Translations under genes and position numbers: made by a program
The notes under the pieces: model-generated
Databases searched by the model: none
The model's input: the letters and a program-made list of their open reading frames with translations, nothing else
What the model was told of the DNA's origin: nothing
Assembly (NCBI RefSeq): GCF_003710825.1
Contig: NZ_RHHQ01000018.1
Location: 62,001 to 126,000, forward strand
Direction of reading: 5' to 3'
Origin: Brevibacillus fluminis
Lineage (GTDB): Bacteria; Bacillota; Bacilli; Brevibacillales; Brevibacillaceae
DNA: 64,000 nucleotides
Part shown: positions 1 to 7,824 of the stretch, in pieces
Layout: each line of letters begins with the position of its first letter
How positions within the stretch are numbered: the first letter of the stretch is position 1

Positions 1-993
1 AAGCTGCTTGCAGCCTCTGTCGTCAACGAGCATTTTGCGCCAATCGGGACCGAGGTGAAGCGGCTTGGCTTCATTGACATGCCAGCTGTGTATCAACAGC
101 TGTTTGAACTTGCCAAGTCCGAACGATCCACTCTGGCTGTCGAGGCTGCACCGGTTCAATGGGATGCGATATGTTCGCACACATTGGAAAAGCTGAGCGT
201 TGCCCAGCTCTCCTATGAGGACGCGACACCTTATTTGTATTTGAAAGAAAGAATCGAAGGCTTTCATACCAACACCTCGGTCAGACACGTATTCATCGAT
301 GAAGCCCAGGACTATTCGCCTTTTCAGTTCGCCTTTCTCAAAAAACTGTTTCCTTACGCTAAAATGACTGTTTTGGGCGATCTGAATCAAGCGATCTATG
401 CGCATGTGCGGGCTGATGCCAGCCTCGATCAATTTTCCGCATTCTTTGGCGCTGATGAGACAGAGACAATCATTTTGACGCGAAGCTACCGCTCTACCCG
501 CCCGATCGTCGAGCTGACGAGAAGATTGATCGATGGAGGAGAAGCGATCGAGCCATTCAACCGTGATGGTCAAAAGCCGACGCTTACTACGACCGCAACG
601 CCGAAAGAACATGCGACCAAAATCAAAGAGCGTATTTTGGAGCTGCAAAAGTCGGGTCATCGAACCATCGCAGTGATCGGCAAAACCGCGCAGGAAAGCC
701 AAGCGGCATATGACCTCTTGGCAGGCGAGCTACCGATCCGACTGATTGAGAAGGAAACCGTGTCCTTTGAGCCGGGTACGCTTGTCATCCCCGCTTATCT
801 GGCGAAGGGAGTGGAGTTTGATGCCGTGATCATCTATGACGCATCTGCAGCGCAATACAGCCGCGAAGAGGAGCGAAAGCTCTTTTACACCGCTTGTACG
901 CGTGCCATGCATGAGCTGCATCTCTTCTCTCTGGGCAGTATAAGCCCATTTCTTGGAGCGCTTCCGGGCGAATTCTACGTACACGAACAATAA
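1..993 (+). CDS. helD: HelD-like superfamily 1 helicase, C-terminal part (5' end outside window)
   Basis: The frame is open from base 1, so the gene begins upstream of the window and only its last 330 codons are here. Visible SF1 (UvrD/Rep-type) motifs are the Walker B box DEAQD, a following GDLNQAIY segment (motif III), RSYRST (motif IV), KGVEFDAVIIYDA (motif V) and YTACTRAMHEL (motif VI). This set and the Firmicute context fit HelD, which in B. subtilis binds RNA polymerase and helps recycle stalled complexes. The N-terminal coiled-coil arm that would separate HelD from other UvrD-like helicases is not in view, so the exact subfamily is an inference. A strong terminator follows directly. 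Confidence 0.8.
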   Translation, partial: KLLAASVVNEHFAPIGTEVKRLGFIDMPAVYQQLFELAKSERSTLAVEAAPVQWDAICSHTLEKLSVAQLSYEDATPYLYLKERIEGFHTNTSVRHVFIDEAQDYSPFQFAFLKKLFPYAKMTVLGDLNQAIYAHVRADASLDQFSAFFGADETETIILTRSYRSTRPIVELTRRLIDGGEAIEPFNRDGQKPTLTTTATPKEHATKIKERILELQKSGHRTIAVIGKTAQESQAAYDLLAGELPIRLIEKETVSFEPGTLVIPAYLAKGVEFDAVIIYDASAAQYSREEERKLFYTACTRAMHELHLFSLGSISPFLGALPGEFYVHEQ

Positions 994-997
994 CGCC

Positions 998-1042
998 AAA
1001 AAGCCGCCAGAGACAGAATCCCTTGTCTCTGACGGCCTTTTT
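998..1042 (+). terminator. Rho-independent terminator after helD
   Basis: A GC-rich stem with arms CCGCCAGAGACA and TGTCTCTGACGG is flanked by an A-run on the left and TTTTTG on the right. It sits 5 bases after the stop codon and can work in both directions, so it may also end the convergent MFS gene on the minus strand. Confidence 0.85.
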
Positions 1043-1127
1043 GTACAGATAAGAATTTATAAAATTCTTATCCAGTATAAGTGCAACCGCGGCTCCGCCA
1101 AAAAGCTTGGCGTAGCCAGGTTTTCTA
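1041..1127 (+). repeat. Dispersed two-hairpin repeat, copy A
   Basis: This 87-bp element is identical, base for base, to the reverse complement of 47470-47556. It has two hairpins: an AT-rich one at 1048-1072 (arms GATAAGAATTT/AAATTCTTATC, 3-base loop) and a GC-rich one at 1091-1117 (arms GGCTCCGCCAA/TTGGCGTAGCC with one mismatch). It fills the gap between the helD terminator and the MFS stop codon, one base away from the latter. It codes for nothing credible. Confidence 0.9.
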
Positions 1128-1128
1128 A

Positions 1129-2379
1129 TTATGCTTGGGCACGAGCTGCTACCGCTGCTTTTTTGCGATGAACCATGAGAAAGTAGCAGAGAATCGCGCC
1201 GACATCGGCTATTGCAATGACGACGCCCATCGGTACTGCCGTTTGGCTTCCACCGATCCCTACAAGCGGAGCGACCAGTCCGCCAAAAATAAAGGACAAC
1301 ACCCCAATGAGCGCTGATGCGCTTCCTGCATTTTTGCCCTGGTTTTGCATCGATAAGGCAAAGCTCGTTGTCGATACGATCCCAACGCACGAAACGATTA
1401 CAAACAACGGCGGCAAGAAGACCGCCAAGCTGGCACCGGTCAGTATTGTTAAGAGTAAAGTAACACCCCCGACGGCAGCCAGCGTAAGGCCGGTGACCAA
1501 GAGCTTGGTTTCGCTGATCCGACCGGCTAACCGCCCCGTCACCTGCCCCGCAATGATGATTCCCACACCATTGATGGCGAACATTAAGCTGAACGTCTGG
1601 GCAGATACGCCGAAATAATCTTGCAGCACAAATGGCGACCCGGAAATATACGCGAACATCGCAGCTGAAACAAGCCCTTGGGACAAGGCATAGCCCATGA
1701 AAAGCCTGTCGCCGAGCAAGCCTTTAAACGTGCGCAGCGTATTGCCAAGTCCGCCTTTGGAACGGCGGGCGGTGGGCAATGTTTCCGGCAGCCCAAACAA
1801 TACGACAAAAAACATCAGCAGACCGATCAGGCACAATACGTAAAAAACGCCCTCCCACGGGGCCACTCGCAGCAGTTGCCCTCCGGCGATCGGGGCCAGG
1901 ATAGGCGCTGCCCCGTTAATCAGCATCAAGAGGGAGAAAAACTTGGTCAATTCCGATCCTGAATACATATCGCGCACAACCGCGCGTGAAATGACGATCC
2001 CGGCCGATCCGGCAGCGCCTTGAACGAAGCGAAGCAAAATCAGACTCCAAATGGACGGAGCGAATGCGCACAGCAGCGATGCAGCGGCGTAAACGATTAG
2101 CCCGATCAACAGCGGTTTCCGGCGCCCGCGCACATCGCTGATCGGCCCTGCGAACAGCTGTCCAAGCGCCAGCCCCAACAAGCATGCCGTTAAGCTGAAT
2201 TGCACGAGCGATGCGCTGGTGTGCAGCTCATCGGCAATCACCGGGAAAGCTGGCAAATACATATCGAGCGAAAGCGGTCCGAATGCAGACAGCGAACCTA
2301 AAATGATCGCCATCCACAGCCTGCGGGAACGGGCAGTCGCAACGGATGCGCTCTCGATTCCATTCGCAAGATTGCTCAT
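1129..2379 (-). CDS. Bcr/CflA-type drug efflux MFS transporter
   Basis: A 416-residue, 12-segment major facilitator protein. The N-terminal segment FGPLSLDMYLPAFP and the loop GPISDVRGRRKPLL are typical of the Bcr/CflA group of the DHA1 family, proton-driven exporters linked with bicyclomycin, chloramphenicol or other drugs. The substrate cannot be read from sequence. The ATG at 2379 is chosen because AAGGAGAAG lies at the right distance; an upstream in-frame ATG at 2412 has no such site. The gene stands alone, and its promoter is overlapped by a perfect palindrome, so it is probably under a MarR- or TetR-like repressor encoded elsewhere. Confidence 0.85.
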   Translation of the reverse strand: MSNLANGIESASVATARSRRLWMAIILGSLSAFGPLSLDMYLPAFPVIADELHTSASLVQFSLTACLLGLALGQLFAGPISDVRGRRKPLLIGLIVYAAASLLCAFAPSIWSLILLRFVQGAAGSAGIVISRAVVRDMYSGSELTKFFSLLMLINGAAPILAPIAGGQLLRVAPWEGVFYVLCLIGLLMFFVVLFGLPETLPTARRSKGGLGNTLRTFKGLLGDRLFMGYALSQGLVSAAMFAYISGSPFVLQDYFGVSAQTFSLMFAINGVGIIIAGQVTGRLAGRISETKLLVTGLTLAAVGGVTLLLTILTGASLAVFLPPLFVIVSCVGIVSTTSFALSMQNQGKNAGSASALIGVLSFIFGGLVAPLVGIGGSQTAVPMGVVIAIADVGAILCYFLMVHRKKAAVAARAQA

Positions 2380-2414
2380 GGTTTTTCTTCTCCTTCCTTC
2401 TCTCAATATCAATG

Positions 2415-2452
2415 GTGTAACTATTTTAGTTACACAAAAGTTGTTTCGTCAA
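2415..2452 (-). promoter_or_regulatory. Efflux gene promoter with overlapping palindromic operator
   Basis: On the minus strand TTGACG (2447-2452) and TAAAAT (2423-2428) are 18 bases apart. A perfect 8+5+8 palindrome, GTGTAACT-ATTTT-AGTTACAC, covers 2415-2435 and thus the -10 box. A repressor bound there would block RNA polymerase. TAACT/AGTTA half-sites resemble MarR-family operators; the regulator is not in the window. Confidence 0.6.
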
Positions 2453-2579
2453 GTTTATTTTCCTGTCAAACGCTCCAACATTCGTTAACGAATTCATTGA
2501 CAGCATCCGATCATCCCTGTAAAATCTTCTGTGATTCATTACATATTGCTCCTATCAAAATAGAAGGAAATACGATTAA

Positions 2580-3065
2580 ATGACACTGAAACCTATCGCT
2601 GTGTGTTTATATCTCGCGCTCGCTTACTGGATTTCTTCCGTAAATCCCATGCTGAAAATGTTCTTCTTTCCAACCTTGGCGGCAATCGCATTCTTTTTCA
2701 TGAGCCGCGTCAATCAAATGAAGGAATTGTTCACCATCAGCGCTGCTGCCATTGCCGCTTCTCTGATCGGAAGCGTCATCTTTTTCATCGATTCAGGCGT
2801 GTTTTCGTTTTTGATTACCTGCCTGATTACGATCTCGCTGATCCTTTATTACAAAATTACGGCTGCCCCCGTTCTTGCCGTCGCAGTCATCCCCTTCTTT
2901 GCCCACCCGGCGATGATGTGGCTCTTTCCGCTCTCCCTTAGCTTAACACTCGTTGGCTTGATCGCAGTATTGTGGATGTGCCAGAAGTTGGAGACACAGT
3001 TTGGCAAATTGTTTGCACTCAGCGCAAAAAAGAACGTTGCCAACGAAGAGCTTTCCTACGATTAG
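2580..3065 (+). CDS. Small polytopic membrane protein, possibly HPP-like
   Basis: 161 residues with four or five hydrophobic segments and a short charged cytoplasmic tail. AAGGAA lies about 10 bases ahead of the ATG. The phrase PTLAAIAFFFMSR near residue 32 and AHPAMMW near residue 105 recall HPP-family membrane proteins (some of which have been linked to nitrite transport), but the diagnostic HPP triplet is HPA here, so the assignment is weak. It is divergent from the efflux gene with about 200 bases between them and has no obvious partner. A repeat remnant begins at its stop codon. Confidence 0.6.
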   Translation: MTLKPIAVCLYLALAYWISSVNPMLKMFFFPTLAAIAFFFMSRVNQMKELFTISAAAIAASLIGSVIFFIDSGVFSFLITCLITISLILYYKITAAPVLAVAVIPFFAHPAMMWLFPLSLSLTLVGLIAVLWMCQKLETQFGKLFALSAKKNVANEELSYD

Positions 3066-3118
3066 AAACCATGTCCACTCCTAGCTTTTGGCGTGAAGTT
3101 AGCTGCACTTATACTGGA
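3064..3118 (-). repeat. Degenerate remnant of the two-hairpin repeat (copy D)
   Basis: Aligning to copy C (47470-47556) from its GC-rich end, about 55 bases match in order: AGAAA.CC, AGCTTTTGGCG and a 16-base exact run TGCACTTATACTGGA plus flank. The AT-rich hairpin half is missing, replaced by the following terminator. It starts at the stop codon of the membrane-protein gene. Confidence 0.6.
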
Positions 3119-3122
3119 CCGC

Positions 3123-3172
3123 AAAAACCCTTCCCATCGCACTCGCATGCATGAGAAGGGTTCTTTTTTTCT
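3123..3172. terminator. Bidirectional terminator
   Basis: Stem AACCCTTC/GAAGGGTT with an A-run before and a T-run after. It lies between the convergent membrane-protein gene and the siderophore-binding lipoprotein gene and can serve both. Confidence 0.85.
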
Positions 3173-3178
3173 TTTCTT

Positions 3179-4159
3179 CTATTTAATACCTGCAGAAATT
3201 TCGTTCACCATTTCTGCAACTGAGATCAGTCCGCCGCCGGACAGGTACCAATAGTTCGGATCAAGGTAGACGATGTGGCCGTTTTTCGCTGCATTTGTGT
3301 TTTTGGTCAAATCGTTTTCAATCGTTTGCTTGCCAGATGGCGCGCTCTTATCGGACTTGACTGCTGCTCCGCGGTCGACGACGAAGAGGTAATCTGGATT
3401 TTTCTCTGCGATATATTCTGCTGTAACGCTTTGGCCATGCGTGGATGCCTCGATTTTTTCATCGGATTGCGCAAATCCGAGTACATCATGGATGATTCCG
3501 AAACGGGAGCCTGCGCCATACGCGCTGATCTTGCCTTCATTCGCCAGAACGACCAGCGCTTTTCCGCTTGTAGCAGCTTTATCGTGAACCGCTTTGATTT
3601 CGTCATTGATTTTCGCCAGTTCCGTTTCTACTTCTTTTTCCTTGCCGAAAACTTCGCCCAGCGTTTTCATGTTTGCTGCAAACGAGTCCATATACTTGGT
3701 CGTATCTACTGCGAGGAAGATGGTTGGCGCGATTTTGTTCAGCTCTTCATACTTGTCTTGTGCACGGCCGGAGATGAAAATGACATCCGGCTTGATATCG
3801 TTTAATTTCTCAAAATCCGGTTCAAACAACGTACCTGCATTGACATACTTGCTGTCTTTGTACTTTTCCAGGTAGCTCGGCAAGCTGCTTTGCGGGACGC
3901 TTGTTACTTCCACACCCAGCTTATCCAGAGAGTCGAGGACGCCGTAATCGAATACCGCGACTTTTTGCGGATTCTTTTTCAGTTTGGCTTCACCCAATTT
4001 ATGCTTGATCGTCAATTCTTCCGGTGCTGGTGTTGCCGCCTCTTTCGGGACTTCTGTTTGCGCTGCCGGAGCTTGTGCACCATTGGAGCCAGAGCCGCAT
4101 GCAGCCGATATGATTGCCATAGCAACCATTACGATGAATAGGAGCATTTTTTTATTCAC
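3179..4159 (-). CDS. yclQ: Siderophore-binding lipoprotein of an iron ABC importer (YclQ-like)
   Basis: A 326-residue extracellular solute-binding lipoprotein. The signal peptide ends in a lipobox ISAAC, so the mature Cys is lipid-linked outside the membrane. The fold is that of class III binding proteins (FepB/FatB type): PQKVAVFDYGVLDSLDKLG near residue 60 and a segment KPDVIFISGR. The start is the GTG at 4159, behind GAGGTG at 6 bases; a GTG at 4168 overlaps that site. Last gene of a four-gene operon whose order (permease, permease, ATPase, binding protein) equals B. subtilis yclNOPQ, the petrobactin importer. Petrobactin as ligand is inferred from that match only. Confidence 0.85.
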   Translation of the reverse strand: MNKKMLLFIVMVAMAIISAACGSGSNGAQAPAAQTEVPKEAATPAPEELTIKHKLGEAKLKKNPQKVAVFDYGVLDSLDKLGVEVTSVPQSSLPSYLEKYKDSKYVNAGTLFEPDFEKLNDIKPDVIFISGRAQDKYEELNKIAPTIFLAVDTTKYMDSFAANMKTLGEVFGKEKEVETELAKINDEIKAVHDKAATSGKALVVLANEGKISAYGAGSRFGIIHDVLGFAQSDEKIEASTHGQSVTAEYIAEKNPDYLFVVDRGAAVKSDKSAPSGKQTIENDLTKNTNAAKNGHIVYLDPNYWYLSGGGLISVAEMVNEISAGIK

Positions 4160-4196
4160 TTGATCCACCTCATTGAAAGTATTGTTGTATGTAAAA

Positions 4197-4232
4197 TTAG
4201 CGGAACAGCCTGCTAGCCGGCTATTCTGCTAA
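4197..4232 (-). other. Intercistronic hairpin between ATPase and binding-protein genes
   Basis: Arms TAGCAGAATAGC and GCTGTTCCGCTA pair with two G-U pairs. No T-run follows, so it looks like an mRNA processing or stability element that may set a different level for the lipoprotein, rather than a terminator. Confidence 0.5.
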
Positions 4233-4256
4233 CTGCAACCAGGCTTACATGACGCT

Positions 4257-5015
4257 TTACGAAAAGTAGACGCAAATCTTTTTTTCATCGATCTCCTCAA
4301 TCTGGATGTCCATATCGTAAACCTCTTTCAAAACCGGAGTTGCGATGATCTCTTCCGTCGGCCCTTCCTGCACGATCTTGCCGTCTTTGAGCGCGACGAT
4401 ATAGTCGGAATAGCAAGAAGCGAAATTGATATCGTGAATCACGATGACGATCGTTTTACCGAGCTCATCGACCAGACGGCGCAGCACCTTCATGATTTGC
4501 ACCGAGTGCTTCATGTCGAGATTGTTCAACGGTTCGTCGAGCAGGATATATTCGGTGTCCTGAGCCATGACCATCGCAATGTACGCGCGCTGCCTTTGTC
4601 CGCCGCTCAATTCGTCCAAATACTTGTGCTGAATGTCTTCCAGCTCCATGTAACGTATCGCAGCATCGATATAGCGCATATCTTCTTTCGTCAGCTTGCC
4701 TTGCGAATACGGGAAGCGGCCGAAGCATACAAGCTCACGGATGGTGAGACGGAGCGTGATGTGGTTGGATTGCTTTAGAATTGAGATCTTTTTGGCCAAC
4801 TCGCTGCTTTTGCATGCGGAAATTTCTTGTCCTTCCAAACGAATGCTCCCGCTGTCTTTTGTGATCAGACGGCTGATCATTGAAAGCAGCGTGCTTTTCC
4901 CTGCACCGTTTGGCCCAATGAAGGATGTGATTTTGCCCTTGGCAATCGTGAGCGACACATTTTCGATCACGTATTTGCTGCCGTATTTTTTGGAAACATG
5001 TTTGACCTCTACCAT
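4257..5015 (-). CDS. yclP: Iron-siderophore ABC importer ATPase (YclP-like)
   Basis: 252 residues with a complete ABC ATPase core: Walker A GPNGAGKST near residue 34, signature LSGGQRQRAYIAMVMAQ, Walker B YILLDEPLNNLD and a switch His in VIVIHDINFA. It powers the two permeases from the cytoplasmic side. Its ATG overlaps the stop codon of the permease gene upstream (5009-5015), with AAAGGAG well placed, so translation is coupled. The FepC/FhuC-like ending and the neighbours place it in the siderophore branch. Confidence 0.88.
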   Translation of the reverse strand: MVEVKHVSKKYGSKYVIENVSLTIAKGKITSFIGPNGAGKSTLLSMISRLITKDSGSIRLEGQEISACKSSELAKKISILKQSNHITLRLTIRELVCFGRFPYSQGKLTKEDMRYIDAAIRYMELEDIQHKYLDELSGGQRQRAYIAMVMAQDTEYILLDEPLNNLDMKHSVQIMKVLRRLVDELGKTIVIVIHDINFASCYSDYIVALKDGKIVQEGPTEEIIATPVLKEVYDMDIQIEEIDEKKICVYFS

Positions 5016-5953
5016 GATTTGTTCTCCTTTAACAGAAGGTAGATAAAGTATACACCGCCTGCAAAATTGACAATGACGCTCAACGTTGTTGCGAATGTGA
5101 ACACTCTTTCGACAATTAACTGCCCTCCAACCAGAGCGATGACGCTCACCAGGATGGAACAGAGAATCAAATAGTTGTGCCGATACGTTTTCAGGAATTG
5201 ATGCGCGACGTTGGCGACCAGCAGCCCCAGAAATGTGATCGGGCCGACAAGCGCAGTCGCGATCGAAACCAAGATGGTGATGACGATCAAGAGCCGCTTG
5301 ACGACATGGTCATAATTGACGCCCAAATTGACGGCCTGCTCCCGACCGAGTGCCAGCACATCGAGATATTTGGCGAACCGCATGAAATAAAGCGTGGTTC
5401 CCAGCATGCCGACTGCGGCAATCGTCAAGATGTTGGTATTGATGTTGTTGAAGCTGGCAAACATCTTTCCTTGCAGCGAACTGAACTCGTTGGGGTCGAT
5501 CAGCACCTCCATAAAGGTCGCCATGCTTTGAAACAAGGTCCCCATGATCAAACCGATCAATAGCAGGAAGTAAATGTTTTGCCCTTCACGCCGGAACAAA
5601 ATTTTGAACAAAAGGCCTGAAAACAACACCATCAGCGAGACCGATAGGATGAAATTGAGGTGGCTGTTGTACATCGTGATGCTGGCTGATCCAAAGACAA
5701 AGATGACAAACGTTTGGAAAAAAAGATAGAGCGAATCCAGCCCGATGATGCTCGGGGTCAAAATCCGGTTGTTCGTAATGGTTTGAAACACCATCGTAGA
5801 AAAGGCGATTGCACCGCCGGTAAGAATCATGGCCAGTATTTTCTTCGTCCGTCGTGGCAGCACATAGTCCCAGTTTCCGTTGGCATTAATCAACAGGAAG
5901 GTCGCGATCAAGGCCACGGCAATGCCCACAAGAATCCAAATCTTCGTTTTCAT
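5009..5953 (-). CDS. yclO: Iron-siderophore ABC importer permease (YclO-like)
   Basis: About 314 residues, mostly hydrophobic, with the FecCD/BtuC-type layout of roughly ten membrane segments. LALGREQAVNLGVNY and GPITFLGLLVAN are the usual cytoplasmic-loop and coupling-region phrases of this family. It should form a heterodimeric channel with the product of the preceding gene. The ATG at 5953 shares one base with that gene's stop codon (TGATG), which suggests coupling; a GTG at 5956 is the alternative. Confidence 0.88.
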   Translation of the reverse strand: MKTKIWILVGIAVALIATFLLINANGNWDYVLPRRTKKILAMILTGGAIAFSTMVFQTITNNRILTPSIIGLDSLYLFFQTFVIFVFGSASITMYNSHLNFILSVSLMVLFSGLLFKILFRREGQNIYFLLLIGLIMGTLFQSMATFMEVLIDPNEFSSLQGKMFASFNNINTNILTIAAVGMLGTTLYFMRFAKYLDVLALGREQAVNLGVNYDHVVKRLLIVITILVSIATALVGPITFLGLLVANVAHQFLKTYRHNYLILCSILVSVIALVGGQLIVERVFTFATTLSVIVNFAGGVYFIYLLLKENKSW

Positions 5954-6903
5954 CACGCATATGCCTTTCTTTTCATGAGTAAGAAAATGAAAATGCCGCT
6001 TCCGATGACGCCGACGGTCAGACCGATCGGGATCTCGTATGGATAAATGATGATGCGGCCCAGTATGTCACAAAAGAGGACGAAGATGGCTCCCAGCAAC
6101 GCGGTATGTGAAAGGGTTTTTTTCAAGTTATCGCCTTGATACAGTGTGACGATGTTCGGAATGATCAGCCCGAGGAACGGGATCGTCCCTACGGTTAAAA
6201 TGACGATAGAAGAGACGAGCGCTACCAGCACCAGGCCGATATTGACGACAAGCTTGTAGTTCAGCCCCAGATTGACCGAAAACTCCTCCCCCATCCCGGC
6301 CACCGTGAACCGATCGGCATACAGATACGAAATGACCAGCAACGGGATGCTGATATACAGCAGCTCATAGCGCCCCTTGAGAATCATGGAAAAATCGCCC
6401 TGCAGCCAAGAAGACATGTTTTGAATCAGGTCATACTTGTAGGCAAAAAAAGTGGTGATGGAACCGACGACATTCCCATACATCAGTCCGACCAGCGGAA
6501 TGAAAATCGTGTCCTTGAACTTGATGCGATCGAGGATTTTCATAAATACGAATGTTCCCAAGAGCGCGAAAATAAAAGCGACGGTAATTTTTTGGATCGG
6601 CGTCGAGCTGGTGAAAAGCAGCATGGCGATTAATATCCCGAAGCGGGCCGAATCCATCGTTCCAGCTGTCGTCGGAGAAACGAATTTGTTCCGGGTCAGC
6701 TGCTGCATGATCAATCCGATCACGCTCATGCTTACCCCGGCAATCACGATGCTGACCAACCGCGGAATTCTGCTGATCCACAAAACCTGTGTCTTATCCT
6801 CACTCAGATTGAACAAATCGAGCGGGGAAATGTCCTTCACACCGATAAACAGCGAAATCAAAGATAAAAGAATTAGGAATGGAACCAAATATCTTGTTTT
6901 CAT
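5953..6903 (-). CDS. yclN: Iron-siderophore ABC importer permease (YclN-like)
   Basis: 316 residues of the FecCD/BtuC permease family, first gene of the operon. The family phrases GEEFSVNLGLNYK and GTIPFLGLIIPNIV are present, as is the N-terminal FIGVKDISPLDLF segment. AAGGAAG precedes the ATG. A sigma-A promoter with Fur-like sites lies 85-145 bases upstream, so the whole operon should be induced by iron shortage. Confidence 0.88.
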   Translation of the reverse strand: MKTRYLVPFLILLSLISLFIGVKDISPLDLFNLSEDKTQVLWISRIPRLVSIVIAGVSMSVIGLIMQQLTRNKFVSPTTAGTMDSARFGILIAMLLFTSSTPIQKITVAFIFALLGTFVFMKILDRIKFKDTIFIPLVGLMYGNVVGSITTFFAYKYDLIQNMSSWLQGDFSMILKGRYELLYISIPLLVISYLYADRFTVAGMGEEFSVNLGLNYKLVVNIGLVLVALVSSIVILTVGTIPFLGLIIPNIVTLYQGDNLKKTLSHTALLGAIFVLFCDILGRIIIYPYEIPIGLTVGVIGSGIFIFLLMKRKAYA

Positions 6904-6984
6904 AGCTCTTCCTTACTTCTCCTCATCCAGAGGATTGATTTCTTATGTACGGGCCCCGTTTTTGTACATCGGCTTATTCATTAG

Positions 6985-7049
6985 TAATGATTCTCATTAT
7001 CATATAAACCAACAGTTATGATTATAATCATGTCATCCGGAATAATCAA
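6985..7049 (-). promoter_or_regulatory. Iron-regulated promoter with two Fur-like sites
   Basis: On the minus strand TTGATT (7044-7049), a 17-base spacer and a perfect TATAAT (7021-7026) form a strong sigma-A promoter. The -10 box sits inside a 14-bp perfect palindrome, ATGATTATAATCAT (7018-7031). A second site at 6985-7003, reading ATGATAATGAGAATCATTA, is a close match to the Fur box and lies just after the expected start of transcription. Fur occupancy of both would shut the siderophore operon off in iron-rich cells. Confidence 0.85.
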
Positions 7050-7329
7050 TAATCTTTTATTTGGTTAACTGTATGATAACCAAGCTTTGGTGTGTAAACC
7101 GCGGTGCTATGCGCTTTTGACCAAGGAATTTCGTATATCTCACCCTTTTTTTGTTGGTGAACGCACTTTGGGCGAACAAAGTTATTTTCATAACAAAAAC
7201 GACCACATGTGCCGTGGTCGTCTTTCGCTGCTTTTCTGTTATTCCGCAGCCGAGAATTTTAGCCGCCTTGCAAAGGCTGCCTCATGAAAAAAACCATTGG
7301 GCGCCCTATCGTCCAATGGTTTTTCGCTG
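7050..7329. other. Intergenic stretch with hairpins, no credible gene
   Basis: Between the siderophore promoter and the DUF1904 gene. It holds a hairpin ACGACCAC/GTGGTCGT at 7199-7217 followed by CTTTC on the plus strand, a weaker stem near 7261-7279, and the DUF1904 terminator. A 66-codon plus-strand frame (7087-7287) runs through the hairpin and has no ribosome site. Confidence 0.5.
7286..7326 (-). terminator. Terminator of the DUF1904 gene
   Basis: Stem AAACCATTGG/CCAATGGTTT with T-runs on both sides, four bases past the stop codon on the minus strand. Confidence 0.88.
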
Positions 7330-7674
7330 TTATGAATGGGGAACCGGCAGTCTCGGCACTTCTTTCAACGGCTGTCCCTGTTTATAGTAAAGCGACGGAT
7401 TCAAGATGATGAAGAAGATGTGTACGTTGGCAAAACCATGCTCCTCAAGCAGCTGATTCATCATGGCAGCGATCGCATCGTGTACTTGCTGCTCGCGTTG
7501 AAACATGAAAATTTCCAGCGAGAGCGGCGTTTTATTGATCGCCTCCACCATTAAAAGCTCAAGCTTGACGATCTCCTCCGGAATGTGAGCGATCGCTGCA
7601 AAGCGCTCGATCATTTGCGGAGCCACAGCCGTGAGCTTTTCTTTGTCAAAGCCTTTAAAACGTAAAAACGGCAT
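7330..7674 (-). CDS. DUF1904 protein, tautomerase/MIF-like fold
   Basis: 114 residues starting Met-Pro, with the length and general pattern of DUF1904 proteins, which belong to the tautomerase/MIF superfamily. In that superfamily the proline exposed after Met removal acts as the catalytic base; Pro2 is present here. The C-terminal half carries VHIFFIILNPSLYYKQG. No substrate is known for the family. AAGGAATTAAC precedes the ATG. It is a single-gene unit with its own terminator, and neither neighbour suggests a pathway. Confidence 0.75.
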   Translation of the reverse strand: MPFLRFKGFDKEKLTAVAPQMIERFAAIAHIPEEIVKLELLMVEAINKTPLSLEIFMFQREQQVHDAIAAMMNQLLEEHGFANVHIFFIILNPSLYYKQGQPLKEVPRLPVPHS

Positions 7675-7824
7675 GTTAATTCCTTCTTTGCTGTATAATT
7701 GTCACGCTATCTATTTTTATACCTTTAATTAAAAATCATTTTACTGAAGGAAGCCAGTTAAAATTTTTAACAGCTGCACTTCGCGATTTCCTTAAAGAAA
7801 AAGCCGATGCCGCAATCAGCGACA

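Noticed and set aside
7087-7287. 66-codon plus-strand frame in the siderophore/DUF1904 gap
   Set aside because: Runs through a hairpin, has no ribosome site and no family resemblance.
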